A program made the translations under genes and the position numbers. From assembly GCF_006542425.1 (NCBI RefSeq), contig NZ_VFID01000015.1:1-64000 (forward strand): 64,000 bases of DNA, in the 5' to 3' direction. The stretch is from Pseudoxanthomonas sp. z9. GTDB lineage: Bacteria; Pseudomonadota; Gammaproteobacteria; Xanthomonadales; Xanthomonadaceae. Below, piece after piece: positions 40,107 through 51,674 of this stretch; position 1 is the first letter of the stretch; each line of letters starts with the position of its first letter. The notes under the pieces were generated by a model. The model saw only the letters and a program-made list of their open reading frames with translations, ran no database searches and was not told where the DNA came from.

Positions 40107-40886
40107 ATGCGCGTACTTGTCAGCAACGATGACGGCGTCGACGCCCCCGGCATCCGCATTCTGGCGGAGGGGTTGCGCGAGGCCGGCCATGAAGTGTTCG
40201 TCATCGCGCCGGATCGCGATCGTTCCGGCGCCAGCAACTCGCTCACCCTGGATCTGCCGATCCGGCTCAAGCGGATCGACCACTACACCTGCAGCGTCGC
40301 CGGCACGCCGACCGACTGCGTGCACCTGGCGCTGACCGGCATGCTGGAGTTCGAACCGGACATCGTGGTGTCCGGCATCAACAATTCCGCCAACCTCGGC
40401 GACGACGTGATCTATTCCGGCACAGTGTCGGCGGCGATGGAAGGGCGCTTCCTCGGCCTGCCGGCGGTGGCGATGTCGCTGGTCTCGCGCAATCACGAGC
40501 CGCGCCATTTCGAAACCGCCGCGCGCGCCGCGGTGGAGATCGTCGCCCGGCTGAAGGCCGATCCGCTGCCCGCCGACACCATCCTCAACGTCAACGTGCC
40601 GGATCGCGCGTGGAGCGAGGTGCGTGGCTTCGAGGTCACCCGGCTCGGCAACCGCCACCGCTCCGAGCCCTGCGTGACCCAGCAGGATCCGCGCGGCAAC
40701 ACCGTGTACTGGATCGGCCCGGCCGGTCCGGAACAGGACGCCGGCCCGGGCACCGACTTCCATGCCGTGCGCATGGGCAACATCTCCATCACCCCGATCC
40801 ATGTCGACCTGACCCGCTACCAGGCACTGGAAAAGGTCGCCGGCTGGGTCGATGGCCTGACCTCGTCGCTGGAGAACCCGGCATGA
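40107..40886 (+). CDS. surE: 5'/3'-nucleotidase SurE
   Basis: The product has 259 residues. The metal site starts [10 protein letters not shown] and continues with S-G-A-S-N-S and [11 protein letters not shown]. It dephosphorylates nucleotides and helps survival in stationary phase. GAGG lies 7 bases upstream. It overlaps pcm by four bases, the usual surE-pcm-nlpD order. Confidence 0.96.
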   Translation: MRVLVSNDDGVDAPGIRILAEGLREAGHEVFVIAPDRDRSGASNSLTLDLPIRLKRIDHYTCSVAGTPTDCVHLALTGMLEFEPDIVVSGINNSANLGDDVIYSGTVSAAMEGRFLGLPAVAMSLVSRNHEPRHFETAARAAVEIVARLKADPLPADTILNVNVPDRAWSEVRGFEVTRLGNRHRSEPCVTQQDPRGNTVYWIGPAGPEQDAGPGTDFHAVRMGNISITPIHVDLTRYQALEKVAGWVDGLTSSLENPA

Positions 40887-41560
40887 CCCCACGGCTGCGC
40901 CTGCAACCGGAAGCCGTGGGCATGGGCATGACCTCGCAGCGCGTGCGCGACCGCCTGGTCGAGCGCCTGCGCGAGTCGGGCATCCGCGACGAGACCGTGC
41001 TCAACGCGATCCGGCTGGTGCCGCGCCATCTGTTCGTCGACGAGGCGCTGGCCACGCGCGCCTACGAGGATACCGCGCTGCCGATCGGCCACAGCCAGAC
41101 CATCTCGCAACCGTGGGTGGTGGCGCGCATGACCGAGGCGCTGCTGCAGGGTGCGCCGAAGAAGGTGCTGGAAATCGGCACCGGCTCCGGCTACCAGGCC
41201 GCGGTGCTGGCTGCGTTGGGGCTGGAGGTCTACACCGTCGAACGCATCGGCGATCTGCTGCGCCAGGCGCGCAAGCGCCTGCGCCAGCTCGGCATGAACG
41301 TGCGCAGCAAGCATGACGACGGCCGCATCGGCTGGCCGGAACATGCACCCTATGACGGCATCCTGGTCACCGCCGCCGCGCCCGCATTGGTCAACGCGCT
41401 GATCGAACAACTCGCGGTAGGCGGTCATCTGATTGCCCCGGTTGGCTGCTCCGGTTCGCAATCGCTGGTCAAGCTGACCAAGCGCGAGGACGGCAGCGTG
41501 CAGGAGGAAACCCTGGCGCCGGTCGTGTTCGTTCCCCTGTTGTCCGGCACCCTGGACTGA
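40883..41560 (+). CDS. pcm: protein-L-isoaspartate O-methyltransferase
   Basis: The product has 225 residues. It shows [12 protein letters not shown] motif [12 protein letters not shown], and [10 protein letters not shown]. It repairs isoaspartyl residues in aged proteins. It is coupled to surE by ATGA and followed 6 bases later by yqaA. Confidence 0.95.
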   Translation: MTPRLRLQPEAVGMGMTSQRVRDRLVERLRESGIRDETVLNAIRLVPRHLFVDEALATRAYEDTALPIGHSQTISQPWVVARMTEALLQGAPKKVLEIGTGSGYQAAVLAALGLEVYTVERIGDLLRQARKRLRQLGMNVRSKHDDGRIGWPEHAPYDGILVTAAAPALVNALIEQLAVGGHLIAPVGCSGSQSLVKLTKREDGSVQEETLAPVVFVPLLSGTLD

Positions 41561-41566
41561 TCGCGG

Positions 41567-42178
41567 ATGCAGATCTTCAAGCCGCTGTACGAACGCGCGA
41601 TCCAGTGGGCCCGGCATCCGCGCGCACCCGCGCTGCTGACCGGATTGAGCTTCATCGAGGCGATCATCTTCCCGGTGATGCCGGAAGTGATGCTGGCGCC
41701 GATGTGCGTGGCCAATCCACGGCGCTCGCTGTGGTTCGCCACCCTCAGCCTGGCCGGCTCCATGGCCGGCGCGCTGGTCGGTTACGCGCTGGGCCACTAC
41801 GCCTTCGAGGCACTCAAGCCGCTGTTCGCCGCGCTGGGCATGCTCGACAGCATCGAGGCGGGCATCGCCCTGGTGAAGGCCAAGATGGCCGAGTCGCCGT
41901 GGGCGGTCTTCACCTTCCTGGTGCTCGGTGGCTTCATGCCCATCCCGATGAAGGTGTTCACGTGGGCGTCGGGTATCGTAGGCGTGCCTATGCTGCAATA
42001 CGTCCTCAGCATGCTGATCGGACGCGGCAAGCGGGTGTACCTGCTGGGCATCGCGATCCGGTTGGGCGGGGCGCGTGCCGAGGCGGCGCTGCGCCGCTGG
42101 ATCGAACCGGTGGGCTGGCTTGCCACCGCACTGGTGGTGGCGTTGGTCGGCTGGTTGATCTGGCGCGCCTCCACCTGA
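41567..42178 (+). CDS. DedA/VTT-like membrane protein YqaA
   Basis: The product has 203 residues with about five membrane segments. F-I-E-A-I-I-F-P-V-M-P-E-V, A-G-A-L-V-G-Y-A-L-G and G-G-F-M-P-I-P-M-K-V are the family motifs. Relatives act in lipid or envelope homeostasis. It sits between pcm and nlpD as in other xanthomonads. Confidence 0.87.
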   Translation: MQIFKPLYERAIQWARHPRAPALLTGLSFIEAIIFPVMPEVMLAPMCVANPRRSLWFATLSLAGSMAGALVGYALGHYAFEALKPLFAALGMLDSIEAGIALVKAKMAESPWAVFTFLVLGGFMPIPMKVFTWASGIVGVPMLQYVLSMLIGRGKRVYLLGIAIRLGGARAEAALRRWIEPVGWLATALVVALVGWLIWRAST

Positions 42179-42209
42179 TTCCTGGTATCCGCAGAAGGTG
42201 AGTGAACGG

Positions 42210-42980
42210 ATGACGAAAGCCACGCGAGCCCTTGTCCTGAGCATCGCGGTGATGGCCGGCCTGGCGGCCTGCCACAGCACCGTGGTCCGCCAGACCGGTT
42301 CCTCGGGCGGTGGCAGGATTGTGTCGCAGCCCAAGTACGGGCAGACCGTGCGCGTGCAGCGCGGCGACACCCTGTACGGCCTGGCCTTCCGCAACGGCAT
42401 CGACTTCCGCGATCTGGCCGCCTGGAACGGCATCGGCTCGCCCTACACGATTTACCCCGGCCAGACCCTGCGCCTGTATCCGTCCTCCGGTGGTCGTCCC
42501 ACGGCCAGCACGGGCACCGCCGCGACCGGGACCGCACCGCGTCCCACGACGCCGCCGGCCACCAGCGCACCCAAACCGGCACCGCCGCAGGCCGCACCGG
42601 TCAATAGCGGTTTCAATTGGCGCTGGCCCGCCGACGGTCACGTGATCGGACGCTTCATCGCCGGCGACGCCACCAAGCAGGGCATCGACATCGCCGGCTC
42701 AGGCGGCCAGGCCGTGCGCGCGGCCGCCGATGGCGTGGTGGTGTATTCCGGCGCCGGCCTGGTCGGCTACGGCGAACTGATCATCGTCAAGCACAGCGAA
42801 GCCTGGCTGTCGGCCTACGGCCACAACCGCAAGCGGCTGGTCAACGAAGGCCAGAACGTGAAGGCCGGACAGCAGATCGCGGAAATGGGCAGCTCCGGCG
42901 CCGCCCGCGAGATGCTCCACTTCGAGATCCGCTACAACGGCAAGCCGGTGGATCCGCAGCTGTACCTGCCCAAGCGCTGA
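42210..42980 (+). CDS. nlpD: LysM/M23 domain lipoprotein NlpD
   Basis: The product has 256 residues. The signal ends in lipobox G-L-A-A-C. A LysM domain (R-V-Q-R-G-D-T-L-Y-G-L-A) binds peptidoglycan, then a Thr/Pro/Ala linker leads to a C-terminal M23 domain. The first zinc ligand is lost: the site reads T-K-Q-G-I-D-I-A where active enzymes have H-x-G-x-D. As in E. coli NlpD, this suggests an amidase activator rather than an enzyme. The ATG at 42210 follows AAGGTGAG by 7 bases; a GTG at 42198 is less likely. Confidence 0.92.
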   Translation: MTKATRALVLSIAVMAGLAACHSTVVRQTGSSGGGRIVSQPKYGQTVRVQRGDTLYGLAFRNGIDFRDLAAWNGIGSPYTIYPGQTLRLYPSSGGRPTASTGTAATGTAPRPTTPPATSAPKPAPPQAAPVNSGFNWRWPADGHVIGRFIAGDATKQGIDIAGSGGQAVRAAADGVVVYSGAGLVGYGELIIVKHSEAWLSAYGHNRKRLVNEGQNVKAGQQIAEMGSSGAAREMLHFEIRYNGKPVDPQLYLPKR

Positions 42981-43030
42981 GCTTTCCTTCCTGCGGACGA
43001 AATACCCGTCGCGGCGCTCGCTCCTCCCCG

Positions 43031-43427
43031 GTAGGAGCGACGTAAGTCGCGACCGGAAACCACCAGCGCCCCGCACGCTTGCGACCGATATATCGTGTCC
43101 ACGCCAGACGCTCTTCAGCACCATGACCTCTCCTGTGGGAGCGACGTCAGTCGCGATGCCTTGCGCGGAAACCACTCGGGTCGCGACTTACGTCGCTCCT
43201 ACAATGGTGGGTTCATGCCAGGCCTTCCACGCGCCTGGGTCAAGCCCTGTAGGAGCGACGTAAGTCGCGACCGGAAATCATCGGCACGCCGCAGGCCAGC
43301 GACTCACATCACGCCCACCACTGCGTATTGGGTCTACGCCACTCGCAATGACCCCTCCTGTGGGAGCGACGTCAGTCGCGATGCCTTGTGCGGAAACCCC
43401 TCGGGTCGCGACTTACGTCGCTCCTAC
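43031..43427. repeat. REP array between nlpD and the M15 peptidase gene
   Basis: Forward REPs are at 43031, 43135, 43249 and 43360. Reverse REPs begin at 43181 and 43406. The segments around 43135-43202 and 43360-43427 are near-copies, sharing GATGCCTTG-GCGGAAACC and CTCGGGTCGC. The last element overlaps the stop codon of the M15 gene. Confidence 0.9.
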
Positions 43428-44035
43428 AGGGAATGTGGCGATTGCATGCACAGCGAGGTGCGCCGGGTGTGATCGTTGCCCCAGGTGCGGAAGCCCGCCG
43501 TATCGATGTGGATGTGTCCGGCGGAGTAGAAACCCAGGCCCATCCGCAAGGCAGGTCCATGCCGCCGCCAGTAACCGCACAGGCGTTCGGGTGTCACCGC
43601 AGGATCTAGATCAAGATCAAGCGCGCGGTTGCGCAGATGCTGGCTGCGCGTGCTGCCGCCGGAACAGGCGTTGGTGTGCGCGTCGCGCCAGCCGGAGCGG
43701 ATGCGCCGGCCATCCACCAGCCCTTCCGCCTGGAGTTGCCGCAGCAACCGCAGGGTCGGCAGGATCCCGGCCCATTCGGCCAGGGGGGGCACGGCGAATT
43801 CAGCGGCCCCGCACCGTTGCCAACGCCGCGAGGTCCGCAGCAGCGACGACAACGGCGCGACATCGGCCACGCCTTGTGACGCCAGCCAGGCTTGATAGCG
43901 TCCGGCCTCGCCGGCGTGATCACGGTGCCAGCGGGCGAAGCGCTGTTCGGCGGTTTCCGGGGAAAACAGGGTGCGCTGGCAGGCGGCCAGCAGAATGAGC
44001 GACAGCAGCGCGATCAGCGCCCGCCGCCGGTTCAC
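43424..44035 (-). CDS. M15-type peptidase lipoprotein
   Basis: The product has 203 residues. The lipobox is L-L-A-A-C-Q. The C-terminal half has S-Q-H-L-R-N-R-A-L-D-L-D-L and G-H-I-H-I-D-T-A-G-F-R-T-W, the His/Asp/His zinc arrangement of M15 D-Ala-D-Ala peptidases that trim peptidoglycan. The TAG stop (43424-43426) lies inside a REP element, so the last residues may have changed when the REP arrived. It overlaps the upstream gene by four bases. Confidence 0.8.
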   Translation of the reverse strand: MNRRRALIALLSLILLAACQRTLFSPETAEQRFARWHRDHAGEAGRYQAWLASQGVADVAPLSSLLRTSRRWQRCGAAEFAVPPLAEWAGILPTLRLLRQLQAEGLVDGRRIRSGWRDAHTNACSGGSTRSQHLRNRALDLDLDPAVTPERLCGYWRRHGPALRMGLGFYSAGHIHIDTAGFRTWGNDHTRRTSLCMQSPHSL

Positions 44036-44415
44036 GCGGCCGGGGTGTCCAGCAGGAACCCGGCCACCACCCGGCGCGATTCGCTGGCCAGCACGTTGAA
44101 GGTGCGGGCGGCGGCGGCATTGGTCATCACCTCGATACCCACGCCGCGGGTCAGGCCGGCGGCCATGACCGCGGCCGGCGGGAAGATCTGGCGGTCACCG
44201 GTCCCCAGCAGGATGACCTCCGGCTGCAATGCCAGCAGGGGGGTGAGGTCCTCGGGCGTCAGCGAGGCGACGTCGCGCGGGCCCCAGTCCTCGCGCAACT
44301 CCGACGGCGACAGCACGAAGCTGGCGGTCAGCACGCGATCGTTGACCTTGGCGCTGCGGCCGTCGGCCGCGCGCAGGGTGTAGGCGTAATCGGGGAGTTC
44401 GTGGCTCAGTTGCAT
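44032..44415 (-). CDS. Mth938-like domain protein
   Basis: The product has 127 residues. The pattern [14 protein letters not shown] and the final [15 protein letters not shown] belong to the Mth938/DUF498 family, of unclear function. The start at 44415 was chosen over 44463 because M-Q-L-S-H-E-L aligns with family N-termini, though no ribosome-binding site is evident. It is coupled by ATGA to the M15 gene. Confidence 0.85.
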   Translation of the reverse strand: MQLSHELPDYAYTLRAADGRSAKVNDRVLTASFVLSPSELREDWGPRDVASLTPEDLTPLLALQPEVILLGTGDRQIFPPAAVMAAGLTRGVGIEVMTNAAAARTFNVLASESRRVVAGFLLDTPAA

Positions 44416-44443
44416 GGGAGGCGACTCGGAGCCGGGCAGGCCG

Positions 44444-44749
44444 TCAGGCCCGCGGCAGGACAATCTGGCGGCGTTCCTTGCTGGGGCGGTACAGCACGGC
44501 GGTGTGGCCGATGCGCTGGACCAGCGCCGCGCCGGTCTGCTCCGCCAGCTCGGCGATCATCGCGTCGCGGGCCTCGCGGTCTTCACCCGCCACCTTCACC
44601 TTGATCAGCTCATGGTGTTCCAGCGCGCCGTCCAGTTCGGCGATGAACGCCGGGGTGACTCCCTTGCCGCCAATCTGCAGCAGCGCTTTCAGGTCATGGG
44701 CCTGGCCACGCAGGAAACGGGTCTGGGCGGAGGTCAGAACGACGGGCAT
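44444..44749 (-). CDS. yhbY: YhbY family ribosome-assembly RNA-binding protein
   Basis: The product has 101 residues, a single CRM (CRS1-YhbY) domain: [14 protein letters not shown], then I-G-G-K-G-V-T. It binds precursors of the large ribosomal subunit. It is divergent from rlmE across 99 bases, the classic yhbY/rlmE arrangement. Confidence 0.93.
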   Translation of the reverse strand: MPVVLTSAQTRFLRGQAHDLKALLQIGGKGVTPAFIAELDGALEHHELIKVKVAGEDREARDAMIAELAEQTGAALVQRIGHTAVLYRPSKERRQIVLPRA

Positions 44750-44848
44750 GCACAAATCAGGGTGGGAAAGGGTGTTCAGGGTATCATGGCGGCCTTTCCC
44801 GCCGCCGTTCCGCCCGCTGTCGCAAGGCCGGCGGAGATTGACGCCCTC

Positions 44849-45481
44849 ATGGCCACACGCAGCAAAAGCAGCCAACGCTGGCTCCGCGAGCACTTTTCCG
44901 ACCCCTACGTGAAGAAGGCGCAGGCCGAGGGCATGCGCTCGCGCGCCGCCTACAAGCTGGAAGAACTGCTGGAACGCGATCGCCTGCTCAAGCCGGGCAT
45001 GGTGGTGGTCGACCTGGGGGCCGCCCCGGGCGGCTGGTCCCAGTTCGTCCGCCAGGCCATGGGCGACAACGGCCGGGTGGTGGCGATGGACATCCTGGAC
45101 ATGCCGCCGCTGGCCGGGGTCGAGTTCCTTCATGGAGACTTCAGGGAACAGACCGTGTTATCCCAGCTGGAGTCCATGCTGGACGGCCAGCCGGTGGACC
45201 TTGTGCTGTCCGATATGGCCCCCAATAAGAGTGGTGTGGACGCGGTGGACCAGCCGCGGGCGATGTACCTGGCCGAGTTGGCGATGGAGTTCGCCGATGG
45301 CCACCTCAAGCCCGGCGGTGCGTTCCTGATCAAGTTGTTCCAGGGCACCGGTTTCGACGACTACGTCAAGGAACTGAGGCGCCGGTACGACAAGGTGGTC
45401 ATCCGCAAGCCGGACGCCTCGCGCAAGCGGTCGCCGGAAGTCTATGCGCTGGGGCAGGGCAAGCGTGCCCGGATGAAGTAA
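44849..45481 (+). CDS. rlmE: 23S rRNA (uridine-2'-O-) methyltransferase RlmE
   Basis: The product has 210 residues. It shows [30 protein letters not shown], and the catalytic Lys/Asp/Lys/Glu pattern of FtsJ. It methylates U2552 in the large subunit. It lies upstream of ftsH in the same direction. Confidence 0.95.
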   Translation: MATRSKSSQRWLREHFSDPYVKKAQAEGMRSRAAYKLEELLERDRLLKPGMVVVDLGAAPGGWSQFVRQAMGDNGRVVAMDILDMPPLAGVEFLHGDFREQTVLSQLESMLDGQPVDLVLSDMAPNKSGVDAVDQPRAMYLAELAMEFADGHLKPGGAFLIKLFQGTGFDDYVKELRRRYDKVVIRKPDASRKRSPEVYALGQGKRARMK

Positions 45482-45524
45482 GGTGGCTTAACGTGGATAT
45501 CGTGAAAGAGGAACGGCGGGGCCG

Positions 45525-47456
<1,932 letters not shown>

Positions 47457-47482
47457 GTCGGGCGCTCATTCGGAAGGTCACG

Positions 47483-47510
47483 AAAGACGGCTTCGGCCGT
47501 CTTTTGTTTT
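47483..47510 (+). terminator. Rho-independent terminator after ftsH
   Basis: A nine-base stem (47483-47491 with 47496-47504, loop TTCG) is followed by a T-rich tail. Confidence 0.9.
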
Positions 47511-47560
47511 GCGTGGATAATGGGCCGTATCGGGCGGCCCGCCGCGCGCAGGAGTCCTTC

Positions 47561-47731
47561 ATGAAGAACTTCAAGACCAACCCCGGCGTGGCCATCGCGC
47601 TGGGCATCGCCATCGGCGCCGCCGTCGGTGTGGCCACCGGCAACCTGGCCCTGTGGCTGGCGCTGGGCGTGGCGATTGGCGGGGGACTGTCCGCCGCGGC
47701 TGCTTCCCGCAAACCCAAGGATCCCGATTGA
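47561..47731 (+). CDS. small glycine-zipper membrane protein
   Basis: The product has 56 residues. Nearly the whole length is a glycine-zipper hydrophobic region (A-I-G-A-A-V-G-V-A-T-G ... A-I-G-G-G-L-S-A-A), ending R-K-P-K-D-P-D. No family is recognised. GGAG lies 6-9 bases upstream. The stop overlaps the folP ATG by one base, so it is read with folP. Confidence 0.7.
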   Translation: MKNFKTNPGVAIALGIAIGAAVGVATGNLALWLALGVAIGGGLSAAAASRKPKDPD

Positions 47732-48630
47732 TGTTCGACACCACTCCGCAACTCGACTGCGCCGGCCGCATCCTCAAGCTTGATCGCCCGCGGGTGATGG
47801 GCATCGTCAACGTCACCCCGGATTCGTTCTCCGATGGCGGCGCGCACGACACCCTGGAGGCGGCGGTCGCCCACGGTCTGAAGCTGACGGAGGAGGGTGC
47901 GGATATCCTCGACATCGGCGGTGAATCGACCCGCCCCGGCGCCGCGGATGTTTCCGTGGAAGAAGAACTGCGGCGGGTGGTGCCGGTGATCGAACGGCTG
48001 GCGAAGGAAACCACGCTGCCGATCAGCATCGACACCTTCAAGCCGGAAGTGATGCGCGCGGCGGTGCAGGCCGGCGCCGGCATGATCAACGACATCTACG
48101 GCCTGCGTCGCGAAGGCGCGCTCGAAGCCGCCGCCGCGCTCGGCGTGCCGGTGGTGCTGATGCACATGCAGGGCGAACCGCGCACCATGCAGGAGGCACC
48201 GGACTACGACGACGTGGTCGGCGAGGTCCATCGCTTCCTGGCCGAGCGCATCTTCGCCGCGGAGATGGCCGGCATCGCCAAGAAGAACCTCCTCGTCGAT
48301 CCCGGTTTCGGCTTCGGCAAGAACACTCAACACAACCTCGCGTTGCTGGCACAACTGGAGCGCTTCGTCGAACTGGGTGTGCCGGTGCTGGCCGGGCTGT
48401 CGCGCAAGCGTTCGCTGGGTGAGCTCACCGGGCGTGATGTCGCCAGCGAGCGCGTCGCCGCATCGGTCGCCGCACACCTGATTGCCGCCCAGCGCGGCGC
48501 GGCGATCGTGCGCGTACACGATGTAGCCGCCACGGTGGATGCGCTCAAGGTGTGGAATGCGGTGGCTGCGGTGCCGCAACCGCGCGCCAAATCCGCGGCG
48601 CCGACGATTCGCTGGCCGGATGAGGATTGA
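47731..48630 (+). CDS. folP: dihydropteroate synthase
   Basis: The product has 299 residues. It shows M-G-I-V-N-V-T-P-D-S-F-S-D-G-G, D-I-G-G-E-S-T-R-P-G, D-P-G-F-G-F-G-K and L-S-R-K-R-S-L-G. It joins p-aminobenzoate to hydroxymethyldihydropterin pyrophosphate in folate synthesis and is the sulfonamide target. The start at 47731 (TGATG overlap) is preferred over 47653. Confidence 0.96.
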   Translation: MFDTTPQLDCAGRILKLDRPRVMGIVNVTPDSFSDGGAHDTLEAAVAHGLKLTEEGADILDIGGESTRPGAADVSVEEELRRVVPVIERLAKETTLPISIDTFKPEVMRAAVQAGAGMINDIYGLRREGALEAAAALGVPVVLMHMQGEPRTMQEAPDYDDVVGEVHRFLAERIFAAEMAGIAKKNLLVDPGFGFGKNTQHNLALLAQLERFVELGVPVLAGLSRKRSLGELTGRDVASERVAASVAAHLIAAQRGAAIVRVHDVAATVDALKVWNAVAAVPQPRAKSAAPTIRWPDED

Positions 48631-48674
48631 GTGGCCTGGCAAATCGCCTCCGTCCCCAAGAGTGCGTAGCCCCC

Positions 48675-48870
48675 TTGACCAGCCTTCGGCTGTTGAGAAG
48701 CACTTGAAAAAGGGGGGGGCACCTGCGAAGCAGGTGACGGGGATTGACCAGCCATTCGGCTGTTGAAAAGCGCTTGCTCTTGGCGCCAAAAGCAAATCCC
48801 CCTCAATCCCCCTTTTTCAAAGGGGGAGGCAAAAGCCCAACCTCCTTCAGTCCCCAATCCCCAATCCCCA
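48675..48870. repeat. non-REP repeat cluster between folP and miaA
   Basis: A 32-base element (TTGACCAGCCTTCGGCTGTT, then GAGAAGCACTTG) at 48675-48706 recurs with few changes at 48744-48776. A G-run, a C-rich palindrome (TCCCCCTTTTTCAAAGGGGGA, 48808-48828) and three TCCCCAA units (48851-48870) follow. No gene fits here, and the miaA start has no visible ribosome-binding site after it. Confidence 0.7.
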
Positions 48871-48879
48871 ACCACCCCC

Positions 48880-49836
48880 ATGCCCGCCGACACCCGCCCC
48901 CTCGCCATTGCCCTGATGGGCCCGACCGCCTCGGGCAAGACGGCGCTGGCGATGGAGTGGGCCGAGCGCTGCAATGGCGAAATCATCAGCATCGATTCGG
49001 CGCTGGTGTATCGCGGGCTGGATATTGGCGCGGCCAAGCCGGATGCGGTGATGCAGGCGCAGGTGCGGCATCACCTGATCGACGTGCGGGATCCGTGGCA
49101 GACCTATTCGGCGGCCGAATTCGCCGCGGACGCGCGCGCTGCGCTGGCCGACATCGCCACACGCGGCAGGCTGCCGATTCTGGCGGGTGGGACCGGGCTG
49201 TATTTCCGTGCGCTGCTGGAAGGGCTGGCGCCGATGCCGGAAGCCGACCCGGACACCCGCGCCACGCTGGCCGCCGAAGCCGCCGAACGTGGCTGGCCAG
49301 CCCTGCATGCCGAGCTGGCCCGGGTCGATCCCGAGGCGGCCGCGCGCATCCACGCCACCGATCCCCAACGCATCCAGCGTGCGCTGGAGGTCTACCGGCT
49401 CAGCGGCAAGCCGATCAGCCAATGGCAGCTTGAACCCGGGCCGCCGCGCCTGCCGTTCCGCGTGCTCAAACTGGTGCTGGCGCCGGCCGAGCGTGCCGTG
49501 CTGCATGCGCGCATCGAACAGCGCTTCGACGCCATGCTGGCCGAGGGCTTCCTGGACGAGGTCCGTCGGCTGCGCGCGCTGCCGCAAATGCAGGCCGTGG
49601 CCGCGCCACTGGACCTGCCGGCGGTGCGCGCGGTGGGCTACCGCCAGGCCTGGGAACACCTGGACGGCGCCGTCTCCGCCACCGAATTCCGCGACCGCGC
49701 CATCTACGCCACCCGCCAGCTCGCCAAGCGCCAATTGACCTGGCTGCGGGGCGAACTGGATGCCCGCTGGTTCGACCCCGGGCGCGACCAGGCCGCCTTG
49801 GAGCGGGCCCGGCAGCAATTTCTGGGCGCCCCGTAG
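48880..49836 (+). CDS. miaA: tRNA dimethylallyltransferase
   Basis: The product has 318 residues. P-loop [25 protein letters not shown] and [10 protein letters not shown] are family hallmarks. It adds the isopentenyl group to A37 of tRNAs, using the end product of the isoprenoid pathway that includes ispD/ispF. The ATG at 48880 fits the family; the in-frame extension to 48763 is translated repeat DNA. It is upstream of hfq as in E. coli. Confidence 0.95.
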   Translation: MPADTRPLAIALMGPTASGKTALAMEWAERCNGEIISIDSALVYRGLDIGAAKPDAVMQAQVRHHLIDVRDPWQTYSAAEFAADARAALADIATRGRLPILAGGTGLYFRALLEGLAPMPEADPDTRATLAAEAAERGWPALHAELARVDPEAAARIHATDPQRIQRALEVYRLSGKPISQWQLEPGPPRLPFRVLKLVLAPAERAVLHARIEQRFDAMLAEGFLDEVRRLRALPQMQAVAAPLDLPAVRAVGYRQAWEHLDGAVSATEFRDRAIYATRQLAKRQLTWLRGELDARWFDPGRDQAALERARQQFLGAP

Positions 49837-49953
49837 CTGGTCAAACCGCCCCGGTTGTGTAACATCGGGGGCCGGGCCGCCAGGGGATACAAGCGCGCGG
49901 ACCCGGAAACACCACAATTATTCCTATAAGCAACACTTCGGGAGTTCGCCACA

Positions 49954-50235
49954 ATGTCCAAGGGGCAATCCTTGCAGGATCCTTTCCTGAACGCTCTGCG
50001 CCGCGAGCGGGTGCCGGTTTCGGTCTACCTGGTCAACGGCATCAAGCTGCAGGGCACCATCGAATCGTTCGACCAGTTCGTGGTCCTGCTGCGCAACACG
50101 GTCAGCCAGATGGTCTACAAGCACGCCATTTCCACCGTGGTGCCGGCGCGCAACGTGCGCGTGGGACCGGGTGGCGGCTACGTGCAGTCCAATGAGGGCG
50201 GCGCGGCGGGCGAAGAAGAAGAAGACACCGAGTAA
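49954..50235 (+). CDS. hfq: RNA chaperone Hfq
   Basis: The product has 93 residues. The Sm1 motif runs [13 protein letters not shown] and Sm2 is Y-K-H-A-I-S-T. It pairs small RNAs with mRNAs. The C-terminal tail is short and acidic (G-E-E-E-E-D-T-E). Confidence 0.97.
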   Translation: MSKGQSLQDPFLNALRRERVPVSVYLVNGIKLQGTIESFDQFVVLLRNTVSQMVYKHAISTVVPARNVRVGPGGGYVQSNEGGAAGEEEEDTE

Positions 50236-50296
50236 ACACCCGGGGAACCGGTGGAGATTCCAGGGTGAAATCGGGGGCGACCGCCCCCATGTGATG

Positions 50297-50325
50297 GGAT
50301 CCGGGCGCCTGGCGCGACCGGATCC
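50297..50325 (+). other. hairpin in the hflX leader
   Basis: An eight-base stem, GGATCCGG (50297-50304) with CCGGATCC (50318-50325), lies in the 119-base hfq-hflX gap. No T-run follows, so it is not a typical terminator and could act in mRNA processing. Confidence 0.4.
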
Positions 50326-50354
50326 TCCCTGAAATCGAGTCCAAACCGCTTTCC

Positions 50355-51656
50355 ATGTTCGAACGTTCCCGCAAAGGCGAACACGCCCTCCTGATCCAGC
50401 CCCACGCTGGCGGCCCGCCGGATGATGGCGCCGCCGAGGAATTCACCGATCTGGCCCGCTCCGCCGGCGCCAGCATCGCGGCGTTGCTCACCGCCCGCAT
50501 CGATCGGCCCAATCCGTCCACCCTGATCGGCAGCGGCAAGCTGGAAGAGGTCAAGGCCGCGGCCGAAGCCACCGGCGCGGATCTGGTACTGGTCAACTAT
50601 CCGCTTTCGCCCGGCCAGGAGCGCAACCTGGAGAAATTCCTGGAACGCCGCGTGCTGGATCGCACCGGCCTGATCCTGGACATCTTCGCCCAGCGCGCCC
50701 GCAGCCACGAAGGCAAGCTGCAGGTGGAACTGGCCCAGCTCAAGCACATGGCCACCCGGCTGGTGCGCGGCTGGACCCACTTGGAGCGCCAGCGCGGTGG
50801 TTCCATCGGCCTGCGCGGCCCGGGTGAAACCCAGCTGGAAACCGACCGCCGCCTGCTGCAGAAGCGGGTGGAGCAGTTGCAGAAGCGGCTGGAAAAAGTC
50901 GAAGTGCAGCGCACCCAGATGCGCCGCGCCCGCGTGCGCAGCGAACTGCCGCGCGTGGCCCTGGTCGGCTACACCAACGCCGGCAAATCCACCCTGTTCA
51001 ATACGCTGACCGGCGCGGAGGCCTACGCCGCCGACCAGCTGTTCGCCACCCTGGATCCCACCGTGCGCCGCATCGAACTGCCTGGCGGCGGCGTGGTGCT
51101 CGCCGACACCGTCGGCTTCGTCCGCGATCTGCCACACGAACTGGTCGCCGCGTTCCGCTCCACCCTGTCCGAGGCGCGCGAGGCGGATCTGCTGCTGCAC
51201 GTCATCGACGCCGCGGATCCGCTGCGCGAGGAACGCATCACCCAGGTCGATGAAGTGTTGCAGGCGATTGGCGCGGGCGACATTCCGCAGTTGCTGGTGT
51301 TCAACAAGATCGATCGCATCGAAGGCGCCGAACCGCGCCACGACCAGCCCAACGAAGGCCACGAGCGCGTGTGGATTTCCGCGCGCGACGGCGCAGGGCT
51401 GGATGTGCTGAAGGAAGCGCTGGCACAGAAACTCGGGCTGGAACGGATCATCGGCACCGTGCACCTGGGCGAGCGTTCGGCGCGACTGCGTTCCCGCCTG
51501 CACGCGCTCGGCGCGGTGCGCGGCGAACGCCACGACGAAACCGGCTGGCACCTGGACCTGGACATGGCCCTGGCCGACGCGCGCCGGCTGGCCGCCGAAG
51601 CCGGCGGCCACGCCCTGGAAACCCTGCTCCCCGAACCCGTCGAAGACACCTTCTGA
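50355..51656 (+). CDS. hflX: ribosome-associated GTPase HflX
   Basis: The product has 433 residues. An N-terminal HflX domain with L-I-G-S-G-K-L-E-E-V and R-G-P-G-E-T-Q-L-E-T-D-R is followed by the GTPase domain with G-Y-T-N-A-G-K-S-T, D-T-V-G-F and N-K-I-D. It splits stalled ribosomes under stress. Confidence 0.95.
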   Translation: MFERSRKGEHALLIQPHAGGPPDDGAAEEFTDLARSAGASIAALLTARIDRPNPSTLIGSGKLEEVKAAAEATGADLVLVNYPLSPGQERNLEKFLERRVLDRTGLILDIFAQRARSHEGKLQVELAQLKHMATRLVRGWTHLERQRGGSIGLRGPGETQLETDRRLLQKRVEQLQKRLEKVEVQRTQMRRARVRSELPRVALVGYTNAGKSTLFNTLTGAEAYAADQLFATLDPTVRRIELPGGGVVLADTVGFVRDLPHELVAAFRSTLSEAREADLLLHVIDAADPLREERITQVDEVLQAIGAGDIPQLLVFNKIDRIEGAEPRHDQPNEGHERVWISARDGAGLDVLKEALAQKLGLERIIGTVHLGERSARLRSRLHALGAVRGERHDETGWHLDLDMALADARRLAAEAGGHALETLLPEPVEDTF

Positions 51657-51674
51657 CCACCCACCCTGTGCGTT

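Noticed and set aside
42198-42980. Active M23 endopeptidase function for the NlpD-like protein
   Set aside because: The first zinc ligand His is replaced in T-K-Q-G-I-D, so an enzymatic role is unlikely.
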